DNA from: Diphasiastrum complanatum
Lineage: Eukaryota; Streptophyta; Lycopodiopsida; Lycopodiales; Lycopodiaceae
NCBI GenBank assembly: GCA_029204225.1
Contig: CM055097.1
Coordinates: forward strand, 36,628,976-36,692,975
Direction of reading: 5' to 3'
DNA: 64,000 nucleotides
Shown: piece after piece, positions 26,311 to 37,435 of the stretch
Layout of the letters: every line of letters begins with the position of its first letter
Position numbering within the stretch: the first letter of the stretch is position 1
Translations under genes and position numbers: made by a program
The notes under the pieces: generated by a model
What the model was told of the DNA's origin: nothing
What the model saw: the letters and a program-made list of their open reading frames with translations, nothing else
Database searches by the model: none

Positions 26311-27589
26311 TGCAACTAATCATACTTCACTTGAGAAATTAGAGAAAAAAATAACATACCAATTCAAGGGTGGTGAGAAGGTGTGAACCTCATCTCCAAG
26401 GATATCATCCATGTCTAGCATGAGCATGCCAAGCTCTCCCTTTCCCACATCTTTCAATGGCATACATGGTCAAGTGACATACATGGTCTGCCTGAATGTC
26501 TAGCTGCTTTCATAATTGCATTAATTCCTCATCCCAAATCAAGAACAATTCCTCTAAGAGGGCATAGATACTCCATGAGAAGTAGCATAAATGGTGAAGA
26601 CTTCTCTAGGGTGCCCCTCCATGGCTCTTTTGTACTTGTATTGATAGCTTGCCGCATTCTCATCACTCAGATTCAACATGTTTTTGATTTTTTTAATAGG
26701 AGGTCTTAAATGTGCATGGTCAGGAATCAATCCTGTGGAGGGGAACAATCATGAGTCCATCCATCTACAACAAAAGAAGTCATTGTTGTGAGTGAGAAAA
26801 TTTAAACAAATTATTATGGAGACATCAAAAACATCAATATAGCTAACTAAGGCTATCACATACACAAGGACACGACCTGGGAAATTGTCACCTTGAACTT
26901 AGTGTCCATGGTCTAAAATTCTCCAAATGGTTGCATAACAACCACAATAGATTTTCAAGAAATGCTCAAACTCACAACTTTATTATGTTGCTCCACCGTG
27001 ATCACACAATTCAAACTTGCAAAAAAGAATGACCCATTCATAATCGTCTAGAAGTGCCGATGACAATCCAAAAGAAAACAAAGTGTGATAATCTAGCAAG
27101 ACATTCCAGGATGTAATTTGTCCATGCATTCCAATCATGTCATGCTGAGTGGGAAGATCAACACACACTGCATTCACTGACTATGAACAACCTATGCACT
27201 CCTTTTGCATCTCCTTGTAAGATTTTGCTTGAATTTTTTTCCAATTGCTTGAAAATCTTGTGTTTCTATCGTACCCTTCTTAACCAAGCCACTGAGTGAC
27301 ATATAGTGGCAAACCAATATCTCTATCTTAGATGTAGGTTATGTGTACCATGTTTGTGGGACGATACAATTACGCCATGAAGTTTGAGAACTTCAATATT
27401 ATCTCCTTCACCATCGTCTAATAAGTAGAACAACACTCAAACACAATTAGAGCCCCTCAAGTAAAGAAGAACTGTAGAACAATTGATCAGACGGATCTTG
27501 ATTCTACCAACAAAGTGCACAATTTACTTGACAAAGGATGAGAAAGAAATGGACGCGAACTCGAAACTTTTCTATTCATGACCAACTCG
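26311..27589. other. No gene seen
   Basis: AT-rich sequence with short frames only and no family motif found. Confidence 0.4.
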
Positions 27590-27960
27590 AAAGATTCGCG
27601 AAACAATGTCTAGTGGCAGCTTGTGGTTTTCTTGTTGAAACTCGAAAGATTCGCAAATAGAATCTTGTCGCGAAATTTTTTCCGTTTCTTGTTCAAGCCT
27701 CAAATGTCAAGAAACTATCTCGAACAGTTCGCGAAATATTCTAGCTTCCTTCTTCAAGCTCAAGAATTGTCATCTGTCGCGAACAATTCGCGAAAGACGA
27801 AGCTGAGATGAAGAGACAGACTGTCGCAAAATATTTGCGAACAGAATTTATTCGAGCCTGGAAACAGAGTGTCTATTTGAATATCAACCGTCATAAACGG
27901 TAGATTTCTACTGTTACAGTAATAAAAGGCCAAAAGACCTGTCCTGTTTAATATAAATAC
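27590..27960 (+). promoter_or_regulatory. Cluster of TCGCGAA palindromes with TATA box, probable LTR promoter
   Basis: TCGCGAA or TTCGCGAA occurs at about 27595, 27667, 27728, 27776 and 27787, with related TTCGCAAA and TTTGCGAA sites in the same 260 bp. TATAAATA follows at about 27951. The block lies upstream of, and in the same orientation as, the Ty3 gag relic at 29,684. I infer it is the U3 region of that element's LTR; the LTR ends were not found. Confidence 0.4.
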
Positions 27961-29683
27961 ATATGCACTACTCGTTGAAACTCACTCAATCAAAGACACA
28001 ACAACAAAATAAGACAACAAGAGATGTATATTGATGAATCAGATTTAGAGTTATAAAAATTCATTTTTTGATCTTCAGTGCATGACAATATAATGCTAGA
28101 TCTTACATCAATTTCAAACGCAAAGGATTTATGAGAAGAATTGCAAACCAAGAATGAGACTCGATCTCATATCAGATCATGTTCTTGGAAGACCAATTAA
28201 CTTACCTACAGTGGGACAACAAAGACCTGAACACATTCGTGTGAAAGATTAAAGATCTATTTAGTTCCTTGCAGAATTCTGGTGCAGAAAATACAATTTA
28301 TAAGAAAAAACAGCTTAGTTATTTTCTTCGAGCCCTATCCAGGTCATTCCACACAACTCTTGAAACATGCTAGCTATCTTCCAATGATAACCAATAGGAT
28401 GCAAAAACTTCAGGAGACCACTACTCTACGTATACTTCAAATACATTCACAATTGACAGACTCTATATTAATTCAATATTTGACAAGCACACAGAGTCTA
28501 TTAGATGAGCAACAAACTTGTAGAATAAATATAAAATAACAAGTATTTAAACTTTTGCTATCTTTGTCCCATACTTCTTAGATATTTTTCCAACATTTGT
28601 TTTCATTTTTTCACACCTCTCTCCTCTTGACCTATTTTTGCGTGAAAATTCTTTTTAATACAATGGCTATACCAAACACATTGAATTGAACCATATAAGT
28701 GTCATACAACTTGCAATATAATCATTTGATACATTTTAGAAATGTAGAATCAAACAAACAAGATCATCTGCATACACCATCTTTCTGAGCATCACGTGTG
28801 TTAGTGGATACCACGTTATTTTTTAACCAAAGTTGGACTACAAATTTTGTGTTCTTGCATTGTAGAGATAATCTTCAAAATTGTTTACAAAAGCATTCTC
28901 ATTAGCCTAAAAACAAAAAAAAACATTGTCAATGATATGATTAACCTTTGTTAATTCTAGAACAAACAACAACTTACAAATTTAGTCTCTAATTGCTATG
29001 ACTAGTTGAATCTTAAACCTAGGGTCAAGCACTATAAAGAAGGCTATGACTCTAATGTGCTCATTGCAATCATTCCAAGACTCATATCCAATAAACTCCA
29101 TCCATGCTATTGGCCTATGATTGTGCTTCTGTAGTGGCTTTATTTCCTATCCTATCCTTGACCCAAGATCCAAGCACACAAGCATTAGGGAGATGAAGCT
29201 AGTCGTCATGCGGAGGTTCGATCCCATGAGAGCGATAACATAAATCAAATCCATCATGCATGGATGATCCACAATTAACACTAAGATCCAGTAACGCTAC
29301 ACATTAACCCTACATCCATTAACACTATCAATTAATACTACAACCATTAACCCTAATTCCACAAATGGAATCTTCCTATCTTATCTTCTAGAAGCTTATC
29401 CACATGTGTGAATGGTATCTTGACATGTGTGAGTAATAACTCATTCACATGGAAGTCCAATCTATTTACACAAAGTTTTACCAATTTGACCATTTTCAAG
29501 ATTATACTCAAAGGTCAATTTCACACTAGTGTAGATCAAGCTAAAATCATTCTAACTTTGTGACTTATGTACATTCTTTCGCACGTGGGAACAGACTCCA
29601 CACGTGTGAGATCCTATCAAGATCAATTTACTTGAGATCTACAAGGTACATCAAGTTGGAAGTGATATTTTTAACAGTACACA
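27961..29683. other. Leader-like non-coding sequence upstream of a Ty3 relic
   Basis: No coding domain seen. CACACGTGTG occurs at 29599-29608 in the same local context (CTCCACACGTGTGAG) as in the Copia LTR near 19,327. Confidence 0.4.
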
Positions 29684-31110
29684 GTGGAACACCATCCTGA
29701 TCCCGATACCACAACAAATTATCAGCCTGAGATGGTGTCGCCTTCCACTAAGCAAGCTAGACACAATCGATATCCTCGAATGAGGTCCCAAATACACAGG
29801 CTATCCACAAACCCATTTACCCATTCGAGAGCCGAGAACCTGATAGAGTCCAGTCTTCACGAGCCCGAGCCCATTTATATAGTGTTGAACCCTCATAGGC
29901 CAAAACCCACCTTAATGGCGCTTTTGCTGCTCATTTGAAAAGTGAACTCCCAAGTTGGATCTACCAAAGTTTGATGGTAGTTCGGACCCTCAACAATTTT
30001 TGCAAATCTTTGAAAATGTGTGTGACGTTTACAACGAAACATCCAACGACGCTATGGTCCAATTGTCTTCCATGACCATCGACTGTTTAACCTCGATCAT
30101 GAAGGTAAATTGGATTGGTCTAATCTGAAAGAGTCCTTTATCAAGCATTTTAAACCATTTCATTTGATAGAGAGTCCTTTTGTCAAATTGAGTAACATCA
30201 AGATGGCAAAAGACGAATGCGTACGAGACTATATCGAGCGATTCAAACGCCTCAAAAGTCAAGTACATGAATAGCTACCGAATAAATGCTCATCATCTGG
30301 TTTTTAGTCGGACTTCCAAGATGGATCGCGAGCTTAAATCAAATGACGAATATACAAGCCTAAAATTAGCTATGTTTGATGCCATCCAAGAGGAAGATGA
30401 AGGATCAGATGTTGATGAATCTGGGGAATGGAAAGCACCCCATGCTCCTGTCAATGAATCCAAGCATATCAAGGATACCCGAGATCAGCTTTGGAAATCA
30501 CAGCTGGAGTTGCTTAATCAGCAACACCAACTGCAGATGGAGAAACTCACCAATGAGTTTCAAACTACTCTGAAGTCTATCCAACGCAGTATGCCTCGTG
30601 AACCACACACTGCCCAGGTACCTAATAGACAAAAACCCATCTGGTGCCCACACTGCTGGGCTATGCATCCTACTGATGCCTGCTCTTCATATCAGCCAAT
30701 CCAAGCAAATGCCATCCAACGATATGAAAAACAACCATCACGAACAACCGTCACAATCTGGACATTCCTCGCATTATCACGAATACCCACCAGAAAGTCT
30801 AGAACCATAAGTCATACAAGATGGTTATGCCATTATACAAGGGCCAATGAACAACAGATGTTTCATTTGTGGTAAAATCGGCCACTTCATGGTTGATTGT
30901 CCAGTCAAGACCAAGTACAATGTCGAGTGTCCCGACTGTGTCAGAAAACACAATCTCAAAGACTGCCCAAAACAACCCAACAAGATCCTACCTGCCCGAC
31001 ACGTCAGTTATCAATCACGATAGGATCCTCGCGACAACACCACACGAGCACCATAGCAACAAACAGTTAAACATGCTGCTCAATCGAGAAGTTTCTTGAG
31101 AACTTCTACA
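29684..31110 (+). pseudogene. Second Ty3/gypsy gag relic, same family as 15.9 kb
   Basis: About 29,950-30,260 reads LPKFDGSSDPQQFLQIFENV and, after stops and a frameshift, LSNIKMAKDECVRDYIERFK, closely matching LSKIKMGKKKAVRDYIEWVK of the first relic. A charged 202-codon frame (30267-30875) follows, with CPHCWAMHPTDAC at about 30,640. Next come knuckles CFICGKIGHFMVDC (about 30,865) and CPDCVRKHNLKDC (about 30,930). Two of the three knuckles again have a three-residue Cys-His spacing. Stops and frameshifts make it non-functional. Confidence 0.75.
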
Positions 31111-34100
31111 TTACCCCGACATTTACCAGATCGATATAATCGAACATAGACGTTATATGAAATGAGTTATTGCAAGATGTAGAGGAAATCGATATTCCGT
31201 CATTTGCTACTATTCCCAAACAAGAGCACCCTCCCAGGGAATTAACATTTTATCTCCACTCCTACAACCTCAAATCTATATGTCTTTCCATTTTCTGACG
31301 AGATTTCCAACCACTGGATATAACAAACCAAATTTGAGAATCAAAAATCTAAAAGTGATTCATTTTAGGAATCTCGTGATCCAAAGGATACTAATGGGAA
31401 TAGTATCTTCTCCTTCCATACATTTCAAGCCATATCTTACAATATCTGCTCATAATGATGGTAGATTTAGTGTCACCAACCCTGTATTGTTTTTGACAAG
31501 GGCATGTCAGAGTTTTTCTCATTACTCTACAAGAACAATGAGATATTGCAATTGTCAAGGCGAATTATCAATGTTGATGAATGAAAGTTTTGTTCGACAA
31601 GTGCCATACAGTTCTCACTCTCTGTACCATTCGTTTATTTTCTTGTTCCTCTTCATCCCTTTTGGGTGATTGATTTTTGCATGAGAAATAGCAACTACAC
31701 GAGAGTCTTCCGTAGAGTATCTCAAGAACACATTTTCATTCATATATCCATCTTAAGATCACCTTGTATAGAGTTTAGGATCTTTGAGCATACTGCAACT
31801 TTTAGAAATCCACGTCATTTCAGAGTTGATTCTTGCCTTTCATAGAGATATTCATCTTCGAGTCAACTATAGCAAGATCGAAACAAATTAAGTTAAAATT
31901 TGTTCAATCTTTAGTCCAGTCGCATGTTCAACGTGTTTTCACTGTGTGTTCCAAACGCCGATCCAACCTTGAGCATGCCTAATACCAGCAACAACATCTC
32001 CACCAGCAAATTTTAGGGGGAGGGGAGGGGGGGGGAGAGTGGATATGCTTGGATCCACTAAGAGCAGTTACACTACCAACAACAACATCAGTAAAATCGA
32101 CAGCCAAGGTCACGAAGCAAAGATGTTAACGACAAGGCTAAGAAAGTAGATGGGCAATCCAAAAGGACTCAATCAGAAGAAGAACTCTAGTCATGAGGAA
32201 GATCCTTCAAACGATGGAAGCACAAGCATTGGGAAATTAGTCTCCTTCTTCAACCAGTCTCTTGCCATACATCTACATCCATTCTCATGCCTATCGTCTA
32301 CACCATCTACCGATGTCAACAACACCACCCTTTCTTCCATCTGTCTGTTTGCCATCATTCCACTGTTCACCTGAGAAATTCCTAGTCTTCTCAAACCTTG
32401 ATAATCTTACCGAAGCAACTAAGAGATCATTGCAAATGTCTTGAGGAGACCAACTACCACCTACATTGGTTGATCAGCCAGAAAAGATTTAAGAAGCAGG
32501 TGAAGCAGCAAAAGAAAATAAAACAAAGAAGCTGAGCTGAGGAGGAAACGACGAAACTTAAGCAACAAATGAGTCAGATCGATCTTGATAAAAAAAAAAT
32601 CCCTAGAGTAATGATAGTCGAATCCCCTCCTATGAAGCCTGAAGAGATCTAGAAGTAATGGACCAAAGGAATAAAGAGCTGTGGAAAAAGAAAAGATGAA
32701 GACAACCATGAACCTGTAGAATAAAATGAGCTCCTCACCCACAACAAGTGGTAGTCAAAGCTCGACATTGCAAGGGTCCAAGGCTGCAACTGTAGAACTA
32801 TCAGTTCCTTCACCCTTCCACCAAGCCTTCATCATGTTTTCGTACCGTCACCAAACCATCCGTCCAAATATGTTCCTACCACCAATGTGTTGATGAGTCC
32901 ATTTTCTTGAAGATTGTTGACCAAGATTTGTGCAACCTATCAATCAAAGATTCTCCTCTTCCCATCAAGAAAAGAGCATCGACAAGATTGGAACTTCAAC
33001 TGAGAGAAGAATTGCAGAAATGCCTAGAAGCAAAATGGAGGATATAGACCTCCCAGAAGTTAGTAACTGCCAAGAAACCAAAGATGAAATCATCAATGGC
33101 AGATACAAATGATAAAAGAAAAAGACACGTGGGATACACTCAAGCATGCAAGTTGTGAAGCTGTTGGGAGCTCTCCAATTTTGAGAATGTCAACCACTTG
33201 TAGCAATAAGACATTATGGTTATATTGCGACAAATTGCGAAAAATAGTTTTTGATAAAGACTGGCAACAATAAGCACTTGGTTTTATGCAAACGAACGAG
33301 GATCTACGCTTTTCCAAGTGACAATCGAAGACGCCAATGCCAATAGCGGAGCGATATCATCCAATATGGGTTTCAGTGGATCCTGCAACACATTAGGGGT
33401 GGGATGATGTTGGCTGATTCTGACGAATCTCCAAGATACACGGCCAAAGCTATCCAAGAGCACCTCTCACCTTAGACCAAGGAGGTCTCTGAGAAGACAA
33501 GATGAACAAAGACTAAGAGCCGAGGAATACTAGTTAATATTGTCAAGTAAAAACTGTGTAAGCCTCATGGTGAATCTCAAAAGATGGAATAACCATGTAG
33601 GAACTAGTATTTCTAGACAAAGTAATAAATGCAAGTAGACCTCTCTTAAAGAAAGTAGAGTGAGCCACCTTTTGATGGTGACCTCTAGTGGAGAGCATAA
33701 TTCCACTTGTAATTTGTGTAATGTGAAAATGCCACTAGGATGCCACCTAAGGAGGTCTCGTGCTTATTTAAGAGACTCCCATTTTGTTGAAGAAGAGCCT
33801 TTTGTGTAATGCATCTACTCCATGTCCAAATGAGAAGAGCCTCCATGAGTTTAGTGCATCCTTTGAGCTCCTTGATCATGATTGTTTTCTTGAGTAATTC
33901 TCTTCTGATCATGCCCTTCCATCCATTTGTACGTGGTTGTGGATTAGTTTTCTTGCTTTCATAGTTGTGGATTAGATTTTTTGTTTTCTTGTGGATTAAT
34001 ATAGGAATCAACATTCAGGTAAACTAAATAGGCTGAATTTGTGGTGTAGATCTTGCATATTCTTGACATTCCATTCTTGATGTTCTTGGGGTGTCCAAGA

Positions 34101-34403
34101 ATCAAGATATGTGTGTTTCTTGATTCTTGGACTTCTAAAATGCTATCTAGTTTAATTAGTTTCTTGCTTCTTGTTTGTGGATTAATGCAAGTGTAGTATA
34201 TTTTAGGATCTGATCTAGTTCGTTTGCAACATTAAAATAGGATTTCATGGCATTTCAACCACTCTACATGCTGATTTCTTGGTTGAATGCATGATATGCA
34301 TGTTTGGTTTGAAAGCATGTGATTGCAGTGCAAGAGAGACGCCCCTAAGTTGTCCTCTGACAGGCAGGACATTACTACAAGATAGATTATTTTTCAATTT
34401 CAA
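31111..34403. other. Decayed repeat sequence, no gene recognised
   Basis: Probably the remains of the Ty3 element's pol region and neighbouring repeats. No protease, reverse transcriptase or integrase motif could be read. Many short frames are present, none with a family signature. A G-rich run lies at about 32018-32036, and a TTATTTAAG TATA-like box near 33,763. Confidence 0.4.
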
Positions 34404-34600
34404 CACTCCTAAAAAACATCTATGTTGACTTGAACATGGATCTTGGTATTACTCCAAGATTGGCTCTATGCTTGATGAAGGAACTCTTGCTCAAATGTTT
34501 GGTGAGCAAATCTGCAATACAAGATGATGTGTCGATGTGCCCCAAGTAGATTTCCCCCCTAATGAGCTTCTCTCTATTCATCAGTCCCTCTCTGCCTGAT
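34404..34600 (-). pseudogene. Copia RNase H C-terminal remnant with polypurine tract and LTR start
   Basis: The minus strand reads NREKLIRGEIYLGHIDTSSC followed by IADLLTKHLSKSSFIKHRAN and LGVI. This is the end of Copia pol (usual form IADxxTKxLxxxxFxxxRxxLGV). Fifteen to fifty bases further the strand has TTTTTTAGGAG and then TGTTGAAATTG, fitting a polypurine tract and 3' LTR start at about 34,404. Upstream RNase H and reverse-transcriptase sequence is not recognisable. Confidence 0.6.
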
Positions 34601-35262
34601 TTGGGCTTTAAACAAGAAAGATAAACATCCAAGATGTGCCGCAAAAAGCCTGGTAACAGGCAGATAGATATAAGGACTTGCATGCCGCCCGAAAGAAACA
34701 CATGTTTATGAAGCATATGATTTTCATTCATATTGACCAAAAGAGACATTTGTTCCTTTACCTCATTTTTTTTACTTCTGGGGATATCTCTCGGATCAAT
34801 CTAAGAAACTACAAGAGCTCACCTGTTCGCCATATTTCATCCCCAAACCAAAAGGTAGTGAAAGACCGCTGAGAATACCAACAAATTTGACTGGCATGCA
34901 ACACTTGTTCAAATTGGACATTTTTGAGTGGCTAAAACCGAGGTTTCAAAGAAAGAAAGGTTTGACTGGTGCTTCCTTGGCCCATTATCACCCCACGAAG
35001 GAGTCTACCAACTGCCATTAACTTGTCATAAAAGGTTCAATGGCCAAAGATCCTTCTCTTAGATTCTCCATAACCTACTAGAGAGGTCAAGAAGGACCCG
35101 TGACCCATTCTCTCCCACGATAGGGAGACTTGGTTAGGGGTTAGAAAGGAGATGTGGGGGATCAGCAAGGGTAAGCCTCTCCTCCTGTCCAAGGGTCCAT
35201 GTGAAGGCTGACTCGTCGACGCGAAGAGACATGTGAACAGATGACCCTAACTCACTCTCTCA

Positions 35263-35285
35263 CTCTCTCTCTCTCTCTCTCTCTC
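35263..35285. repeat. Short (CT)n tract
   Basis: About 11 CT units. It lies in the interval where the unseen 5' end of the downstream dynein gene could be. Confidence 0.8.
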
Positions 35286-35637
35286 GTCTCGGGATTCAAG
35301 CAGCGTAAATTGTGCGTGCTTCAAACATTCTTACAAGAAAGTGCTTGTATTAAGAAATCTGAAAATGTCGCCGGGGACAATTCTTCTTTATGCAGGAAGT
35401 GGATAAGGAAGCACAAGAACCAAAACAATGCAAACACAGCAGACCCACCTATATATCACAACGGCCCGTTATTCATCATCCAGGTTATAACTCTTTTTTC
35501 TCCATTGTGTCTGTTTTGTTGTTACTGTTGCTGGATATATGATTCTGCCCAAGCTGTGGGGGGCACGGGCCAAGGGGTTAAGTCCCGTCCGCTGTGTGAA
35601 GGCAGTCTCTGGGGGTGGTAGAGCCTGGTCTGCTGAC

Positions 35638-35704
35638 CTTCCGCTATATGAAGCGAATTGCCGAGGGGAGGTTCCCCTCGGCGATTGACTTCACATGTCG
35701 GAAG
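35638..35704 (+). repeat. Stem-loop with 32-bp stem and 3-nt loop
   Basis: The left arm from CTTCCG (35638) and the right arm ending CGGAAG (35704) are complementary at 26 of 32 positions. The ten innermost pairs (GCCGAGGGGA with TCCCCTCGGC) are perfect around a 3-nt loop. The structure resembles a small-RNA precursor or the tip of a foldback element. No downstream T-run marks it as a terminator. Confidence 0.7.
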
Positions 35705-36093
35705 AGCCTTACACCGGGCAAGGCCCTTCCAGCGTGAGATGGAGTCCGAGGATTCTACATGAAATCGGAGGAGTCTTCCACCAGAAGTTGGACAAACTCT
35801 TCGAACGAAAGGTTGATCAAAACAATGCCGCCATATTCCTCCGGGTCACGTGGTCCACAATACGAAGAAAAGATGAGGACTTGATTTTAACTACGAGTAT
35901 CTAAGGTATGCTAAAATTTGCCAGATTGGTATGCCACAAAACTAACGGTCCTATATAGTCTTTGCAAATAGTTCAAGTAGGACATGGTGGTTGTTGCTTT
36001 TGCCCCCTTTTGTGCTTATTCACATGATGCTTTATATGCGTGGATACTTTACCCATATTGCCTTAGTTTATGTGCAACACTAGCTAAGCTCCC

Positions 36094-36098
<5 letters not shown>

Positions 36099-36158
<60 letters not shown>
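36099..36158. repeat. (GA)n microsatellite, about 30 units
   Basis: An uninterrupted GA run ending before TGTTGG; the Arg-Glu frames across it are artefacts. Confidence 0.95.
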
Positions 36159-36160
<2 letters not shown>

Positions 36161-36204
36161 TTGGATTTTGAGCGCAGATAGGGATGTTTCATTGGATCTC
36201 AAGG

Positions 36205-36547
36205 TGAGTATGACGAGTTTTTGTCGAAAATGCTCACATGGTGGGGTGTGGTGGGCAAATTCGCCCCTGATATTACCGCTCTTGCCACTTGCATCCTCAG
36301 GATTGTTTCGCTTGGAGGCAACGCAAGACTACTAGATTCATGGCTAGGGCGGATGCAGGAGAGAAGGGTGGGTTTGAGGAGGGATTGGATGATGATGACG
36401 ATGATGATGAGGAGGATGAGGCCTTGGACGATGAGATGGAGATGAACATTGGAGAGGATGGGTGGGTTGATCCCGATGCCGAGACACAGGCAAAGCCTAC
36501 ATCACCTGTACGAAGAAGGGGGGGGGGGGGGGGGGGGGGGAAGGCGT
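36205..36547 (+). pseudogene. Probable hAT transposase C-terminal remnant with acidic tail
   Basis: FLSKMLTWWGVVGKFAPDIT followed by ALATCILRIVSLGG resembles the hAT dimerisation region (TWW..YG...P.LQ.LA.RVLS), seen better preserved at 58,554-58,940. After a frameshift a strongly acidic stretch (EEGLDDDDDDDEEDEALDDE) runs into a poly-G tract at 36519-36540 and a stop. Acidic tails are common on hAT transposases. The alternative is the last exon of an unrecognised host gene. Confidence 0.35.
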
Positions 36548-37331
36548 AGGGTATGCCTGATGATCTTTGAATAATCAACCAAGTCAAATGAAGCTTGTAG
36601 GCCTATTGATAGTCTAGCCTCTCAGGCCCTAAAGTTGCCCTAGTTAGGGCTGAACTCTTCACCAAATTTGTGAGCTCAATAATAACTCAGTTATTTAATA
36701 TATGCCTTTTAATTATGCTAGTTATACATGGTCCAAATCCTCAAATTTAGTACCATATGGCCCAAATGACTAATAAAAAAATGTGGAACCAAAATCCAAG
36801 TGGCTTTCCATAAGAATATGACAATAACTATATATGGCAACAAATTTCAGAAAGTGAAGGAAAGCCAAGCATCCTGGGAAAACCCAATGGTTTCTATGGA
36901 CTTCTTTCCTCTCATAACTAAACAGAGAAGACCAAATGTAGTAGTATAAAGAATGCGAGATTCTAAGATAGGAAAGTTGACAATTTGTAAAGATGTACAA
37001 AAGCTGAGCATTGACATCCTAGTGAGTTGTCCTGGATAAAGGGATCCTTTTGTTGACTACTTATAATTCGGAAAAGTTTGATGGCTTCCAGAGGGTTACT
37101 ATTTTTTGCTGCTGCACCCAACCTTTGATGTGGTAGGAGTAGAATATGCTCTTTATTTTTTATGTATAGAGCTGGGATCTTTTCTGTCTATTTTAATCTT
37201 CTGTGAATGGCTTCATTATAGCTTCTGTTGTGGGAGAAGATTTAGAAGTAAAATTCACGATATATTTTCCCCAGCCTCTATTTTTGTTCCAGAATGAAGT
37301 CATGTTGATGAAGTCGATTTGTTTTATGCAG

Positions 37332-37435
37332 GTGTTTGTGTCCATGGAGAGTGATGAGAGTGTCTTGGACCCTAAAGTTATGGTTCCATTTGTCAGCAAA
37401 ATTGGTGAAATTCCTCGCCAAGTTGAAGTTGAAAG
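37332..37435 (+). CDS. DNAH1: DNAH1 exon A (first located)
   Basis: Residues 1-34 of the visible part: ESDESVLDPKVMVPF and PRQVEVER. Human DNAH1 has EPKVQVPF and PRKIEIER in the same order. The acceptor is TATGCAG at 37331 and the donor GAAAG|GTTCAC. It begins in phase 0 with no suitable upstream ATG, so it is an internal exon. Confidence 0.88.

Noticed and set aside
32150-33120. Lys/Ser-rich short frames as a possible gene or pol remnant
   Set aside because: Many stops in all frames and no recognisable motif; more likely decayed repeat sequence.
35241-35621. 126-codon frame beginning in a CT tract, considered as the dynein first exon or a membrane protein
   Set aside because: No similarity to dynein N-termini. 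The Leu-Ser start is microsatellite, and the hydrophobic end may be intronic after a CAG|GTTATA donor-like site.
36096-36335. Arg-Glu repeat frame at the GA microsatellite
   Set aside because: Same cause: a simple repeat without any domain.
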